Assembly: GCA_026686845.1 (NCBI GenBank)
Contig: JAIVEN010000002.1
Coordinates: forward strand, 27,750,001-27,814,000
DNA: 64,000 nucleotides
Origin: Adenanthera pavonina
Lineage: Eukaryota > Streptophyta > Magnoliopsida > Fabales > Fabaceae
Reading direction: 5' to 3'
Made by a program: the position numbers and the translations under genes. Under the pieces are notes generated by a model, which saw only the letters and a list, made by a program, of their open reading frames with translations, did no database searches and was not told the origin of the DNA. Positions within the stretch are counted from its first letter, which is position 1, and every line of letters begins with the position of its first letter. This document shows, piece by piece, positions 12,031 through 24,400 of the stretch.

Positions 12031-13147
12031 TTGCTAAGTAAGAGCAAAGACTCTCCCCTGTGCTTGAGGTCTGGTGTTGGCTACCTCTATTGTGTAGTCC
12101 TGAGCATAATGTCCTGGTTTGCTGCACTTAAAGCATATGTTTTGCCCAGCAAAGCATATTCTGCCACCATGAGCCTTTCCATATTGGTTACATATTGGCA
12201 TTTGAACATTTCTCTGTATATTAGGTCCTCCTTGTCTACCACCTCTCTTGGGCTTTTTGTTATTACTATTCCAGGGTTTCCTTCTTTTCTGACTGGGTCC
12301 TCCTAAATTGGTAACCTCTACAGCCTTCTTAGTATTGGCTAATGGAGCAGATGTCAAAAACTTATGATTCAGACTATTCTCCGGGATTCTGCTCACCTTG
12401 ACTAATGTATTAAAAGTTCTAAGCTGCATTGGAGCTACTCGTTCTCTAATAGCAGGTCTAAGTCCTCTCTCTAACTTTTCAGTTTTCCATCTTTCATCAT
12501 CATATTGTTGGAGATATGTAGAGTACCTAGCCAACTGGATGAACATCGCCACATACTCATCTACAGACTGATCTTTCTCTTGTCTTAATGTAATAAACTC
12601 GGCTTCTTTCTTATCCCTCATAGATCACGGGAAATATTTATCATAGAATTGTTCCAGGAAGTTCTCCCATGTTAGCGGAACATTTCTGGCCTGCATGATC
12701 AATTCCATATTACGCCACCATCTATCAGCTTCTTTTTCAAGCATGTATGTGGCTAACAATGCTTTCATTTCTGAATTGCATCTCATCAATCTAAAAAATT
12801 TTCTCGAGGCTAAGAACCCAATCTTCTATAGCCTACACATCAAATCTACCATCAAATGAAGGAGGCTGATATTTCCTGAAATTTGCAATCATGTTTTGCT
12901 CATCAATTAGTACTCCAGTTGCTTGCTCTACTCGTACAACTTGTGGCACTGGTTGTTGCACTGGCGGCTGATTAGCTTTTTCTTGTTGTTCTTGTCTTTG
13001 TGCTTCTATAATTTGTTGCAATTGCTCAATGGTTCATTGTTGTTGATCCAATCTTTGCATTATAACTTGTAGAGGATCAACTTGAGGCTCTTCCCTAGAT
13101 TGTTGCTCAGAGACTATTGTTTGAGTTTGTTGTCTTGTTCGAACCAT
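12031..13147 (-). pseudogene. gypsy gag, disrupted
   Basis: Gag would form the particle and package RNA. The likely start is the ATG at 13147, beginning MVRTRQQTQ. This is followed by Gln-rich sequence, an in-frame TGA near 13032, then the capsid-entry motif YQPPSFDGRFDV near 12840, another stop and a frame change. The segment from 12621 (MRDKKEAEFITLRQ) carries the retrotransposon Gag domain (SVDEYVAMFIQLARY), a basic region KKPKRGGRQGG and the zinc knuckle CFKCSKPGHYAQDY at 12135-12094. The last cysteine of the CX2CX4HX4C motif is tyrosine. At least two stops and one shift make it non-functional. Confidence 0.85.
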
Positions 13148-13377
13148 CTTTAACTATATAAACAATTCAATTCATAAATATAAAGTAATTGCACTGAGAA
13201 TATACTAAACAAAACATTTCACTTATATATAGCAACTTTGTATATGCAAGTTCTCATATCTCAAATACATTAGCATAGCTCTAAACTTTTAACATTCAAC
13301 TGCTTATATACATCAAAATTTGCAGTTTTACTATTCACATTTTTACGTACGCACATAAACATCTTTATAACTAGTCA
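13148..13377. other. spacer between upstream ORF and gag
   Basis: AT-rich leader of the gypsy element with no ORF. It separates the end of the extra ORF from the gag ATG. Confidence 0.5.
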
Positions 13378-13944
13378 TCAAGGCCCTTCCGAGCTTGATT
13401 TGGCATCATCAGGTGGTGGTCTAGGCTTCTTACACCTCAGCTTCTTAGCTCATCTCTTGCCTTGTTCAGTACAAACCTCTGCACAATGCTCAAGACAAGA
13501 GAATTCTTGACCCAGCGACTTATTATGAATGGTTGTTCAAAATAAGTCTCTAGGGATTTGTCTCACCATAGTATCGATCCACAGTTTTTCTAAATAATGC
13601 AACCCTTTCTCGGTGAAAAACTGCTTAACTTGTACTACCTTGCGGATAAATGTAGGAATCTGATTAGGACCTGGACGATACTTAGCACTTTCCTTGAAAC
13701 ATCTCCTTACTATCCTATAGATCAAGTACTTCTCATCACAAGGCCCATCAGTACTGTTTTCAGGATCCAAGAGAAAACCTACCTCATAATCAACATCTTC
13801 TTCTTCTATTTTTCCTTCATAATCAGGAGGCATAGTTGTTATTGGCTCTTGCTTTCGTTTTGAAGTGCCTTCTCCATAATTTACATCCCTTTCCTCCTTC
13901 ATAGTACTATTGGAGCCTACGCTCTCACCCCAATCTAGATCCAT
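13378..13944 (-). pseudogene. extra ORF upstream of gag, unknown function
   Basis: This ORF lies between the primer site (14098-14109) and gag (13147). One frame can be followed for 189 codons from MDLDWGESVG at 13944 to a stop at 13378-13380, with two in-frame TGA codons (13537-13539 and 13450-13452). The first 135 codons are open. The N-terminus is acidic, followed by a basic patch TSKRKQEP, then an acidic EEEDVDYEVGF, then a region rich in basic and hydrophobic residues (TFIRKVVQVKQFFTEK). The C-terminal end is basic and proline-rich (KKLRCKKPRPPPDD). I do not recognise a family, and no membrane segment or zinc finger is visible. Tekay-type elements are usually described as a single gag-pol ORF, so this is unexpected. 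Confidence 0.6.
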
Positions 13945-14097
13945 CCTATCATAAGATTCAATGATCTTACTTTAACTAGGTGATGGCATCTTTACCTTTC
14001 ATCAAAGTACAGAAGAATATATATAATTAGTTATTCCAATTCAAAGGAATAATAACTAATTTCTATAGATTCACAATTTTCTTTTGCCTGAATCTCT

Positions 14098-14109
14098 GCT
14101 CTGGTACCA
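14098..14109 (-). promoter_or_regulatory. primer-binding site, initiator-Met tRNA type
   Basis: On the minus strand TGGTACCAGAGC starts four bases after the 5' LTR end. It differs by one base from TGGTATCAGAGC, the site complementary to the plant initiator tRNA-Met 3' end that SIRE copies A and B carry. Confidence 0.8.
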
Positions 14110-14113
14110 AAAA

Positions 14114-16638
14114 TGTCATATCTTACTTTCTTACACTATTTTCCATGTATGATAGTATATATAATACTAAATGAGCTAATTTAGAAGCTTGAATTATTAG
14201 AAGATTAAATGAGAAAAATTCAATTTTACAAAATACTATTCATTTGGTAATTTGATTTTCCTAGCTAAACTTTGAAAAATCATAACTAAATCTAGGAAAA
14301 TCATATGTGGATGATTCAAGTCTCTAAAAATAGCTAAAAATATTTTCTGCATGAAAAAAATATATAAATGGAACTTAATTGAGCTAATTCATTCATAAAA
14401 TTCATTGAAATATACTATTCATTTGGTCAAAACTACTTTTCCAGATTTTCTGAGCCATCTTTACAAATTCATAACAATTTGTATACTTATCCAAATCAAG
14501 TTATCTTTGGCTTTTTGGAAAGATATCTATGTCTACTTTCCAAGAATATATAACACTCATATAGAAAACTGAATTTCGAATGAACAGTAACTATATAACT
14601 GATCAGTGTGCATAATGAATAGATTTACATACCAACTTCCAAAAACTAAATACATAACCTACTTACATGATTCAAACTCTTCCAAAATGTATTCTTAACA
14701 TCACAATAACTCTAAAGGAATATTATAGTAGCAAATCACAGCTTCATGAAAATACATATGATTTTATATATAATTACAAGAAAACAAGCAACCAAGGTGG
14801 CTATAAATCTAATCATCATTAATCCTCTCCTTGCCTCTTGTCTTCTTGGGAGTCTTGCCATCACTTGAACCTATCATGTTAGTGCTTAGGGGTGAGATTT
14901 GGGAGAATCTCAGTAGCTAGTTTATCTCTTGCAAATATCTCATTCAAGTTTTACAAATATTTCACATATAAGCACATAAATCATTAAAATATCATATTGT
15001 TAAGAAAAAATTTTGGTAGAGTTTTCCCTTAGAAAATAGACATCCTGGGGAATAAAACCCCTCATTCTACAGCCAAAACCAGTCACAGAACAACAAAAAT
15101 ACAATATGGCATCAAGTTATAATCATGGAAATAATAAATAATAACATATTGCAATAAAATAAATCCAACTACCTTTTATGTTTTCCTTTACTTTTGCACT
15201 TTGAACCAAAACCTCCACTAGCTTTCTTGAACTCCCACGAGTCCTAAAACATCATTCAATATCAACTTAATCAACTCAAAACAAAGGTTGCCTTACAAAG
15301 TCTCACTAATGCCCTAAAAATCCAAATTCTTTATCTCTTGATTTTCCTTGAATCTAATACTTATTTTTAGCTAGTTTGGACCCAGGGAATCCATTTTTAG
15401 CATCAAAACAATGAAAATTCAACTTTTTCCCATCATAATAACCTCACCAAAATCTAACTTATAGGAAGAGAAATTAGTTTTTCTCAAAACTTACTTAAAT
15501 CACACTATACTTGATTCCTCTTGCAAAATCTCATACCAAATCATGATTTTATGACTTTAAAACAACTCCCCATACTCAAACAAGCTTAGACCAAAATTGT
15601 ATAGAGATGGGAAAGGAAATATTTCATGGAAACTTAAGCCAAACAACCAAGAAAAGATATTAGAACACTTGTAACTCATAAGAGAAACACTTGCAAATTT
15701 TCTTGGATTTTCCTTCAATTTTTTTCCTATTTTTCTTTCTCCCTCACATGACTGCCTTTCCTTTCTCCAATTACAAACTTCTCTTCCTCATTTCCTTGCT
15801 AATTGATCGGCCAAAACATGGGAAAGAAGGGAGTATATATAAAAATCACCAACCAATGAAAATTTGCCACTTAATAATGTCTTGATTTTTCTTCCTTTTT
15901 CATGAAAAATAATAAACTATGGCTAATTTGACATGTGCAGCTTGTGGAGCATGAAATGGGGAGGATTTGGGTCCAAAAAATTTCAGGTATTTACTTATCC
16001 AGATATATTCTAAACCAGTCTGAATAAATAAAGCTACTTTAGCAGTATATTTTACTATTATTGGAATACTAATTATAATTACATCGGGATATAAAATTAT
16101 CATAATATACTTATCCCAATTAGTCCAAATATAAAATTCAAACATTTTTCTTGAATGAATACTGCCTCTTTCTACAGTCCAGACTGACCTTTATCGGGTA
16201 AGACATTAATATTAAATCCTAATTACCCAATAAATATTATTTTGATCTTAATAAATTTCATACTATATTCCATTGGTCTTACCTCAATAAGAGCTTCATT
16301 TTGACTATAATTTTTTATATTTACAAAAATATGCTTAACTTGGGATATATTTATAATTTTTAAAACTTCTGGGTCTTAGGTGTAATTTTTATCAAAATTC
16401 ATAAAATTTGTTTCATCGTCCTCCGCCTCTTCTTCTTCTTTGTTCCTCTCTTCTTCTTCGTTCATCTCTTTTTTTTTCCAGGAATAAAATGGTTATTTTT
16501 TCATTTTTCCTCCTGACTGAGATAATTGACCTCTTTACCTTATTTCATACAAAATGACGTATATCCATTTTTGTAAATTTTTTATAAATTTTAAAATATT
16601 AGACTTTAAACATTTAAAAGAAATTTCAGAATATTACA
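14114..16638 (-). repeat. gypsy 5' LTR (complete, defines LTR1)
   Basis: A 2525-bp LTR running from TGTAATATTC (16638, sense start) to ...AAGATATGACA (14114), followed by the PBS. The part 15010-16638 matches the 3' LTR. Solo and partial copies of the same family fill much of the window. Its sense-orientation end resembles the TAAGGTGTTACA ends of the solo copies. Confidence 0.88.
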
Positions 16639-18310
16639 CCAATCACGTCAGGATTCAGAAAAAAAGGGTAAACCTTTATCTTCCTTCCACTTTATTGTTT
16701 CCATTACTTTGACATTAAGTACTTTTATTACGGTTGAGCACTAGTTTCGGCGTAGCGACTTAAATTCCCATATAATTATTCTTTTAAGATTGGGTTGGTG
16801 AATCTTTCAATTGACTCATTTAGTTTTTCAATAGTTCCATAAGATAAATTCTAAGCTTAATAATTAGGAATTTTATTTTGGAACAAAGGTTTTAATTAAT
16901 ATTTAAATTATAAATTTTGATCTAGATATTATAGGATCTATATAATTAATGGTAGAATTATAACTATGTAGTTATGATGATGATTATATGCTTGAATAAA
17001 TTATCTGTGGTGATAATGGTGAGACTCTCTCAATTGGTACTAGGCCTTGGAAGGCAATAAAAAGGGATCTTTACAGTTAGTTCTAAATTGGTGAGTGTAT
17101 AAATAGCAATGTGGACCATTTGTTTGCACCTTTGCTATATTTGCTAGCCTCAATTACCTTTTTTTTTTATTTTCTTCTTTCGCCATGCTTGGGGTGCAAA
17201 TCTGAAAGAAAAAGTTTATTTTTCCTTCATTATGTTTTTGGAACTCTAAATGCTAAGAATAATCATTTTTAATTTCTTTTAAACTAATTTTGAACTACAA
17301 TAAATTTTCTCTAATTTATGGTTTAATCATAATTTCATTAATTTGAAGAATATGCGATCAGTGTGAGAATGACATGATAACTTTGATGACAATGTTGTTA
17401 ATGGGGATTATCATAATTATTAGTATTGTTATTGCTGCTGCTGCTATTTTCGTCGATGTTGTTGATATTATTATTATTATTACTCCTGCCACTACAAATT
17501 CTTGTATCATTACTATTGGTAGAATTACTTTTCTTTTACCATTGTTGTTATAGTTTTATAATTTTTTCCACTCCATCCTTTTTCTTAGATTAATTTCAGT
17601 TACTATGTTTGAAAAAAAAAAGAGAGAACTCTGGTTAATTTTTTTAACATTTAATATTCAAATTATCTTTACTTTGATTTCACTTTTTTTTTAAATGAAC
17701 ATTTTGTTCTTATTTAGTCAATTGACGAATTGTATATTTATGCGATATACTATATAATGTATGATGCTGGGTGAGATGGTTATTCCTCCCCGTAGATTAT
17801 GTGATTTATAATATAATATATGACACCAAGTGAGACAGTTATTCCTTCCCGTAGAATCTAAGACATGATTTATGGCATATAATATTGAGTGAAACTGTTA
17901 TTATTGCTCATGGAATGTGAGATGTAGTATGTGATATTACTAGGTGAGATGGTTATTACTCACCATAAACTATAAGATAAGGTCAAATGAAGTTTGAGAC
18001 ATTTGATACAATGATATCTTGTGATTATGTATTTGTGTGGAGAACTTTTTGATTGATGGAGCATATGAGTGTTTCATTTCTTTTTTGCATGGAAAGCGTT
18101 GTTTGTGGATACGTGAGAATGATGCTATTAACTTACCCTTTGAAATTGTTTGTGAAAAATTCTTGTGTGCCCTTTGCTTCCCTTATGTGTCCATCTTCTT
18201 ATTTATAACTTTAGTGAGTCTGTGGTAGACTCACCTCACATCTTATATTTCTTTTATTCTAGATTAATAGACAAATTTGTCAAATACCTTGTGGTTCGTG
18301 GACCTCCCCA
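16639..18310. other. no gene seen; simple repeats
   Basis: AT-rich sequence without a credible ORF. It holds a short GCT run followed by an ATT run at about 17430-17485, the minisatellite at 17761-17976, and a perfect 8-bp inverted repeat GTGAGTCT/AGACTCAC at about 18212-18233. It is probably a decayed LTR element of another family. Confidence 0.5.
17761..17976. repeat. minisatellite, about four ~50-60 bp units
   Basis: Four imperfect head-to-tail units contain the pattern GGTGAGATGGTTATT...CCGTAG...ATATGATG (also AGTGAGACAGTTATT, AGTGAAACTGTTATT and GGTGAGATGGTTATT). Unit lengths are roughly 50-61 bp. They are diverged, so old. Confidence 0.7.
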
Positions 18311-20216
18311 GACGTAACACCTTAAAGACTAGAAATAAAAAAAATCCAAAAATAAGACAAAACAACACCTAAGTGACTAGAACAGATGATGGTACCGTGG
18401 CCAACTACAATGCCACCACAACATGGAAGCTTTTAGCTTGAAAGTGGTAAAGAAATAAAGAGGGGTTGCACCGCCGCCTTGATACTACCTCTGTGGCACC
18501 TTGAACTAATATGACATCAGCAATTTGTTGATGTCCCAGTGAATTTTTGATGCACATAAAATCAACACCAACATTTGATTAACTTGATTCCAACTCTTAC
18601 AAGTCACTATAACCTTACTCTAATTATAGAAACCAACCACACCTCGAAATACCTCTATATGAGGATTTTGGATATCCGAGACAAATATAGTCAGTTTTAG
18701 ACCAAACTTGGCACTTGGGTCTTCCAAAGCCAAACTATAGCATCGACATCAAAACCAACACCTGGCCGAAGTCCCAAATACCTAAAGGACTAGGATTAGG
18801 GTGATCTCATCTTAAGGAAACTATTCCTATAGAATTTGACCCCCTTGCTTCTTATAAGCCACAGATGGGTTAGATACCTACTTCATCGAACCAAGTATAT
18901 TACTATTAACACACACATAAAGCTTAGCAAGACATAATATAGATATACTATCTGTAATTTAACCCAATATTAGGGGACTACAACCACATAATATAGCATG
19001 CCAACAAGGCTATCTTGCATACAATCATATCCACTGGTTTCTCTACACGCCATATAGTACAACAAACACAGACAATTATACATATCCAACACATACCTAG
19101 GATTCAAGGATACAAGCAACGAACATTACAGATAGACTACTTGGCACAATACATAACATAAACCAAATATATAGTAGTGACCAACCACGAGATCAGATGC
19201 CCTTTGTGAAAAAGGTGAGCTAAGACTCCTTTGTCTTCTCCAGGCCAGTACTTGAGTCTTTGCCTAAAATGTTAACCATAAAGGGGTGTGAGATAGAGTC
19301 TCAGTAGCTGAGGAAAAACAACAACACATAACCATAAAAAATAAATACATGCAATGAGATGATATAACATCATCACCCAAAACAACCAACAAATAAATAC
19401 GTGATTTAGGGAAGGTGCATTCCCAATCCACTACCACCTGGCTCTTCTAGCCAAAAAAAATTATTTAGTGGTAGGCATATACATATCTCAATATCACCAC
19501 TAGGACATGAGGCCTCATGTACTCCACATGTGGATTGGTATATGATGGTATTATATAACATAATCACCCAAAATCACCAACGTGCTCATGATCAATAATG
19601 TGATGATGTTCTAAGGCTATCATGCTTTATGCTTACATATACATATTGTCATATCTATTATCATCATATCATCATGCTATCTGAAATGATAAGGATGCTA
19701 TAATATCACATGTTAATTCACAATCACATGAATCACATACACAACACTGGGAAAGAGATTACCATTTCATCATGAGCCATGTCCTAGGACATGTCATGAT
19801 ATGAAAGAAACAAATATATATACATAAATAAGAATTTTACATCACATATAAATATACACCTCAAATTATCGACACATAACATGCACAGGGGTTCAACAAG
19901 TTGTCCAAATGCCAACCATGAGTTGAACACTTCTAATCAATCGATATAATATTATAGTACCATAATACCTCTAGTTAACACAATACCCACATAATCCAAA
20001 ATTCATAATTCAACCGTTCAAGCTTGACCTATTGTTTCAATAGCATAAATACACATTAATGAGCCATTAACAACCATCGAAATCATAAGCACCCTCTAGG
20101 AATTAGGATTTAATGCTAAACCCTAGGATCTAAAGTTAGGGTTTAGAGTTAATACCCCCACAAACATTTAAAAATTCATACCCAAGCCTTTAGAATACAA
20201 AACAACAATCTAATAA
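18311..20216 (-). repeat. LTR2-like repeat, left part
   Basis: Begins near CGTAACACC at 18311 and runs into SIRE copy A. It shares 'ccgtggccaactacaatgcc'-type and 'cacctggctcttctagcc'-type blocks with 40831-41335 and 44280-44640, and inverted similarity with 5300-3400. The same host DNA resumes at 32060 after the SIRE insertion. No coding capacity is visible. Confidence 0.45.
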
Positions 20217-21878
20217 TTTTAGTTAGGTTGGCTTCCCAAGAGGGGGTGAATTGGGAAGATTAAAAATTTTCTGCAAAATATCAAAGAGGTGAAGAATACA
20301 ATATATGATGGTAAAATAGAGTATAAATGAATAATAGTGAAAGTAGCAGAAAAGAGAAGAAGTCTGAGAAATTTATCCTGGTTCGGTCTCTCCACTTGAC
20401 CTACGTCCAGTCCCCAAGTTACCACTTGAGATTTTTCACTCTTCTGCAAGAATTCAGTGGGCTTCTTGTAAATGTCACAGTACAACTTTTGTGCTCTATT
20501 TTCTAGAGCTTCTCTCAATCCTTTTCTGTACTTCCACAAAGTGCTTCCTAATCCCTTGTGATATCCCCTCACAAGAAAATCTATCTTCTAGATGAAGATT
20601 AGATTGTTTACAAAGATTAAACTCTCTTAATCAGAGTAAATATAAAGGTTGAAGTACAAGTATTGAAGTGAGAGGGTAAAAGTCTCTAAGTAAAAGATTT
20701 GGTAGAATTTCAGTATATTCACAGTTAAAATCATTACCCACAACTTCAAGTGATGTTATATTTATAGATTTAGGTCTCAGATGTCCGTTAAAGACAAAAT
20801 TTATCCGTTGGAGAAGTTATCCAATGGTTACTCTGAAAAACTATCCGTTAACCAACCGCATTTAATGCTTCTGACATACTAAAATTTGAATTTCGGTTAG
20901 TTAACAGACGAATTTCACAGATACCGAAGGTTAACGGCTTTAACATTGAAAGACCAAAGTTCGTCTGTCATGAGGTGAAATTCGAATTTTGATATTTTGA
21001 AAATGTTTCTAAGTAGTGACATACGAATTTTCAAGTGGAAAGTTTTTCTGTTAAGTGTGAACAGTACTTTCAATTTGCTACAGTGCCTTCGAAATTTGAA
21101 TTTTGGAACCCCAAAATTCGTCTGTCTGTAGCAGGTTCAAAAAGCACAGTAGTTCATTTACTTCGAAATTCAAATTTTTAAAGAGTGAAGTTCATCTGTC
21201 AGAGAGACCTCTTTTCAAACTTACTTTAACATTCAAATTTATAAACACTGTCATTCGTATGTCAACATATCATTGTAACAGACTCACAACCTAAGCTTCT
21301 GAAATTCAAATTTTCAAGTTCAAAGTTCGTCTGTCAGTGACCAATTTTGAAATCCAAGTTAAGCTTTGTTTCAAATGAACTTTGACATACTTTTAGACGA
21401 ATTTTTATAGTTTTCATAAGTTTCATTTTGTCTGAAATTCAAATTTTCAAAGACCAAAGTTCATCTATTGCTTAAAGCTTCTTTCAGATACTTATGAAAA
21501 TTCGAATTTTGGAATATCAAAATTCGTCTGTCAGAGAAATATCTCTTCAGACTTATTCAGTTTTAACTCAAAATTTGAATTTCCAAAGCCAAAGTTCGAA
21601 TTTCCAAAATGACAGTTCAATATAAACATTTCAAACTGCGTCTGTTGGTTGGTGTTTTTCAAATATTTCATGATTTAACATAAAATTAAGGTTTTAAAAC
21701 ATCTTTCCACTAAATCAAAACCTTGTACTCAAAGTAAAACAAAACTAAACATCCTACAACAAACTTTACACTGATTTCTCCAGAATTTCTTCACTTGAAC
21801 TCTTTGAGCACCTTTGATATCTTTATCCCAAGCTCTTGAGAGTTGATTTTGGAATCATCAAAACTTCTTGATTCAACA
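20217..21878 (-). repeat. SIRE A 3' LTR
   Basis: 1662 bp, nearly identical to 30391-32054. The sense start TGTTGAATCAAG is at 21878. The outer terminal CA has decayed to AA, since the plus strand begins TTTTAG where the other LTR has TGTTAG. It carries the array of GAATTTTGG/CCAAAATTC hairpin motifs and a minus-strand TATAAATA at 20766-20759. Confidence 0.92.
20759..20766 (-). promoter_or_regulatory. TATA box in SIRE A 3' LTR
   Basis: TATAAATA on the minus strand, downstream of a cluster of AACGG/CCGTT cores (about 20785-20865 on the plus strand). The same arrangement occurs in all four SIRE A and B LTRs. Confidence 0.6.
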
Positions 21879-21892
21879 TTCTCCCCCTTTTT
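21879..21892 (-). promoter_or_regulatory. polypurine tract of SIRE A
   Basis: AAAAAGGGGGAGAA on the minus strand abuts the 3' LTR start. It is identical to the tract in SIRE B. Confidence 0.9.
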
Positions 21893-22205
21893 GATGATGA
21901 CGAAACAACTTACAAACTGGATTAGTACTTGGGTTTGCTTTAACAAGCTCCCCCTCAACATATGCATTATATATCAAAAGATATCATATATAGTAAACCA
22001 TGTGAAGAGATTCAAAGAGCAAATTATTGCAACCGAGAAATTCTTTCATTTAACCGAATGTTACTTTATAGAGTCAAGAATTTAAGGAAAGTTCATACAA
22101 ATCAAATACAAAATACAGAAAATCAAAACAGACAACAAAAACACAAAACAGCACTAAACAGAAACACAGTACAGTACTACATGAAGACACAAGCCTAAAA
22201 TCTAA

Positions 22206-24400
22206 TCACTTCTTCTTTGGCTTGGTCTTCTTGCTGTAAGTTTTCCCAGATGGCTCAGCAGCAGGCTTTCCAGTTTGCTTACTCTTCTCCCCCTTTTTGG
22301 CATCATCAGGAAGGCCAATAAAATCAACCGGAGGAGGGATCTAAGAGACTGGAATAGCTCTGAGAGGCACAGGAGCAAATGGGATTTCTGGTTCAACTAG
22401 TGTATGAGGCTTAGAAGGCTCATGACTTGGCTCTTCATCATCATTAGAGATCTCAAGCAACTCCGGTATTTCCTACCTGGAAAGAACCAATGGAGCTCTC
22501 TGTTCCTTTGAAAGTCCATAAGCAGCGAGAAAAGAAGGAGCTGGTTCATCAAGACGAAACATTTCCTCAAGCCTTCTTCTCTGAGCTTGCAAGAGAGCAT
22601 TTCGAGCAATAGCTTCATAATCAACAACAGGTACAATGCTTCTCTCTTCATTGCTGGCACCCTGCTACATTGAAGAAGTGGAAATGGCTACCACTAGTCA
22701 TTCAACTTGCTCAGATTCCTGAATGGAAAGAATTGAATCCTGAGCATCTTCTTGAATGGGCTCATGAGGGCCTGTTTCCTGAGGTCCTTCTTCTTCTAAA
22801 CCATAGTCCAAGGGTGGACCAAGATTAGGTGTCCTTATTGCACCAACAGGCTCAGCACCATCTACATCTTCATGCTTAAAAGAGGCTATCTCAAAGGGGC
22901 TTGGAGGCTCAGGGGTTGGAGACTGAACAGGCACAGAGAACCCTAGCTGAGGTGGAGCTGATGTGGTAGGAATTGCACTTTGAATTTCTTCATAGGCATC
23001 AGCAACCACTTTCATGTTCTTTGCCAACTGATGAATCTAATCTTGCAGATGAGCAAACTTGGCATTTTGCTCATCCCTGATACTATGAATGATTGTAGAC
23101 AGGCTGTCATACAACTCAGTGATCTTGGTTGGCTTGGCACGAGAGGTGGGAGTGGATGAAATATGAGTATGCTTGGATGGAGATGGGATAGGCAAAGAAA
23201 GCTGAGGAGTACGTCTGGCAGGAGCCTCAGAAGTACCTTCTTGTTGTTGGGAGGCACTTTCAACAAAGAAAAGATCTTCAGTTTTTCCTGCTCCCTTCCC
23301 AATCCATCTTCCTTCACTTTTTTCAATCCCCATCCTTTGAAGTTCCTCCTCCTTGAAGATCTCAGTGGGTTTTCCTTTCCCCTTCTCAAGATGTTGAATC
23401 CTAGCATACTGTACAATTCTGGAAATGATAGCTGCATAGAGGAGTGTGGAGTCCTTCCTTTGATCCCTTGCCTTGATCATGCGTTGGAGTATGATATGTC
23501 CCATGTTGATCAATTTTCCACGCATGATTGCTACCATGACATGTGCCTTTGCCCTTGTTATCAGATTGAAGCTGCCTTCTTTGTTGAATATGATCCTAGA
23601 CACTATGTAGTGGAGGATCCTCACTTGGGCACTGAGGTCTGTGGGCTTCAACAAGTTTATGGATGGCCAATTTTCCCTTCTTTTGAATATTGTGCTCAGA
23701 ATTGTGCTCTCCTTGTAGTTTAGAAAGGGGCCACCTTCTTCATCAGCAGTTTCTGCCTCATCCATGTATCTAGAGGCAGTGATGTCAATCTTGAGGCCAT
23801 CTTGCCCTAGGATCTCCAACACTTCATTAAGAGTTTCATCTGAGAGCCAGATCATCCTTGATCTCAGATTAACCTCCCATTTTTTCTTCTTGCTGTTGTA
23901 CTTCAAGGAGGCATACCATGTCTTTATCACTTCATCATCGTATCTCTCCAATACTTCTAATAGATTCTTGTATCTCAACATCCATATACCAGCATCAAAA
24001 CTATTAGAGACCAAGAAATCCTCCAAGTTCACACAATGTGGCTTGATTACCTTTTTGTTTGCAAACTTGGTCGAATATTCTTCTTGAATCTATGGAGTGC
24101 TCCATAATGGCAGTATAGTGAGTTCATATTCTCCATATTCAGTACTTGAGGAGGAAGTGGAAGCAACATTCTCAACAGCAGTAGGAGCCGGGACTGAAGG
24201 TTCTGCTGACTTCGAGGAAGAGGGTCCAGTTTTCTTTGATTCTCCCTTGGGTGTAGTTTTCTGGTGTTTAGAGGGAGTTCCCTTGCTGAATTCGGCTTTC
24301 TCTTCAGTTTTTCTCCTTCCTTGGAGGCATATTGTGATTTGACCAATCTTTTTGGACGAGCCTCTCCTTTGCCAGCTTCTGGATTCTTAACTCTAGCCAT
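22206..24400 (-). pseudogene. SIRE A env-like ORF, disrupted
   Basis: This is the third ORF of SIRE-type elements, called 'env-like' from its position; its role is not established. It starts MARVKNPEAGKGE at 24400 and ends KKTKPKKK before the stop at 22206. Shifts lie near 24290 (after the basic N-terminus) and between 22700 and 22660. The best-kept part, 24032-23037, begins NLEDFLVSNSFDAGIWM and resembles the 'putative plant transposon protein' domain found in many plant retroelement ORFs. A Pro/Ser/Glu-rich tail follows. No hydrophobic membrane span or signal peptide is visible in the open segments. It is homologous along its length to 54880-57096 in copy B. Confidence 0.8.

Larger units (their letters stand above)
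6999..16638 (-). mobile_element. Ty3/gypsy chromovirus (Tekay/Del-like), decayed
   Basis: An LTR retrotransposon on the minus strand with the order 5' LTR (14114-16638), PBS, extra upstream ORF, gag, protease, reverse transcriptase/RNase H, integrase, chromodomain, PPT, and a truncated 3' LTR (6999-8644). The order PR-RT-RH-IN places it in Ty3/gypsy. The C-terminal chromodomain, the RT signature FIDDILVYSKS, the long LTRs and the initiator-Met-type primer site point to the Tekay/Del clade of chromoviruses. Several stops and frameshifts make it non-autonomous. The outer end of the 3' LTR is lost, so no target duplication can be read. Confidence 0.9.

Noticed and set aside
17430..17485. GCT and ATT trinucleotide runs as a coding homopolymer tract
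   Set aside because: No open frame extends on either side; they are ordinary microsatellites.
18037..18228. 63-codon ORF on the plus strand as a small gene
   Set aside because: No recognisable domain, start context or neighbour supports it, and it lies among decayed repeats.
20380..20400. GGTTCGGTC resembling a tRNA T-arm / Pol III B box in SIRE LTRs
   Set aside because: No cloverleaf, A box or acceptor stem can be drawn around it. It belongs to the wider block conserved in SIRE LTRs.
21103..21294. 63-codon ORF present identically at 31279-31470
   Set aside because: The identity is explained by the two LTRs of one element. The frame runs through the hairpin array and opposite to the sense strand.
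23163..23723. 186-codon ORF on the plus strand
   Set aside because: It is antisense to the conserved part of the SIRE A env-like ORF and has no family resemblance; it is a shadow.
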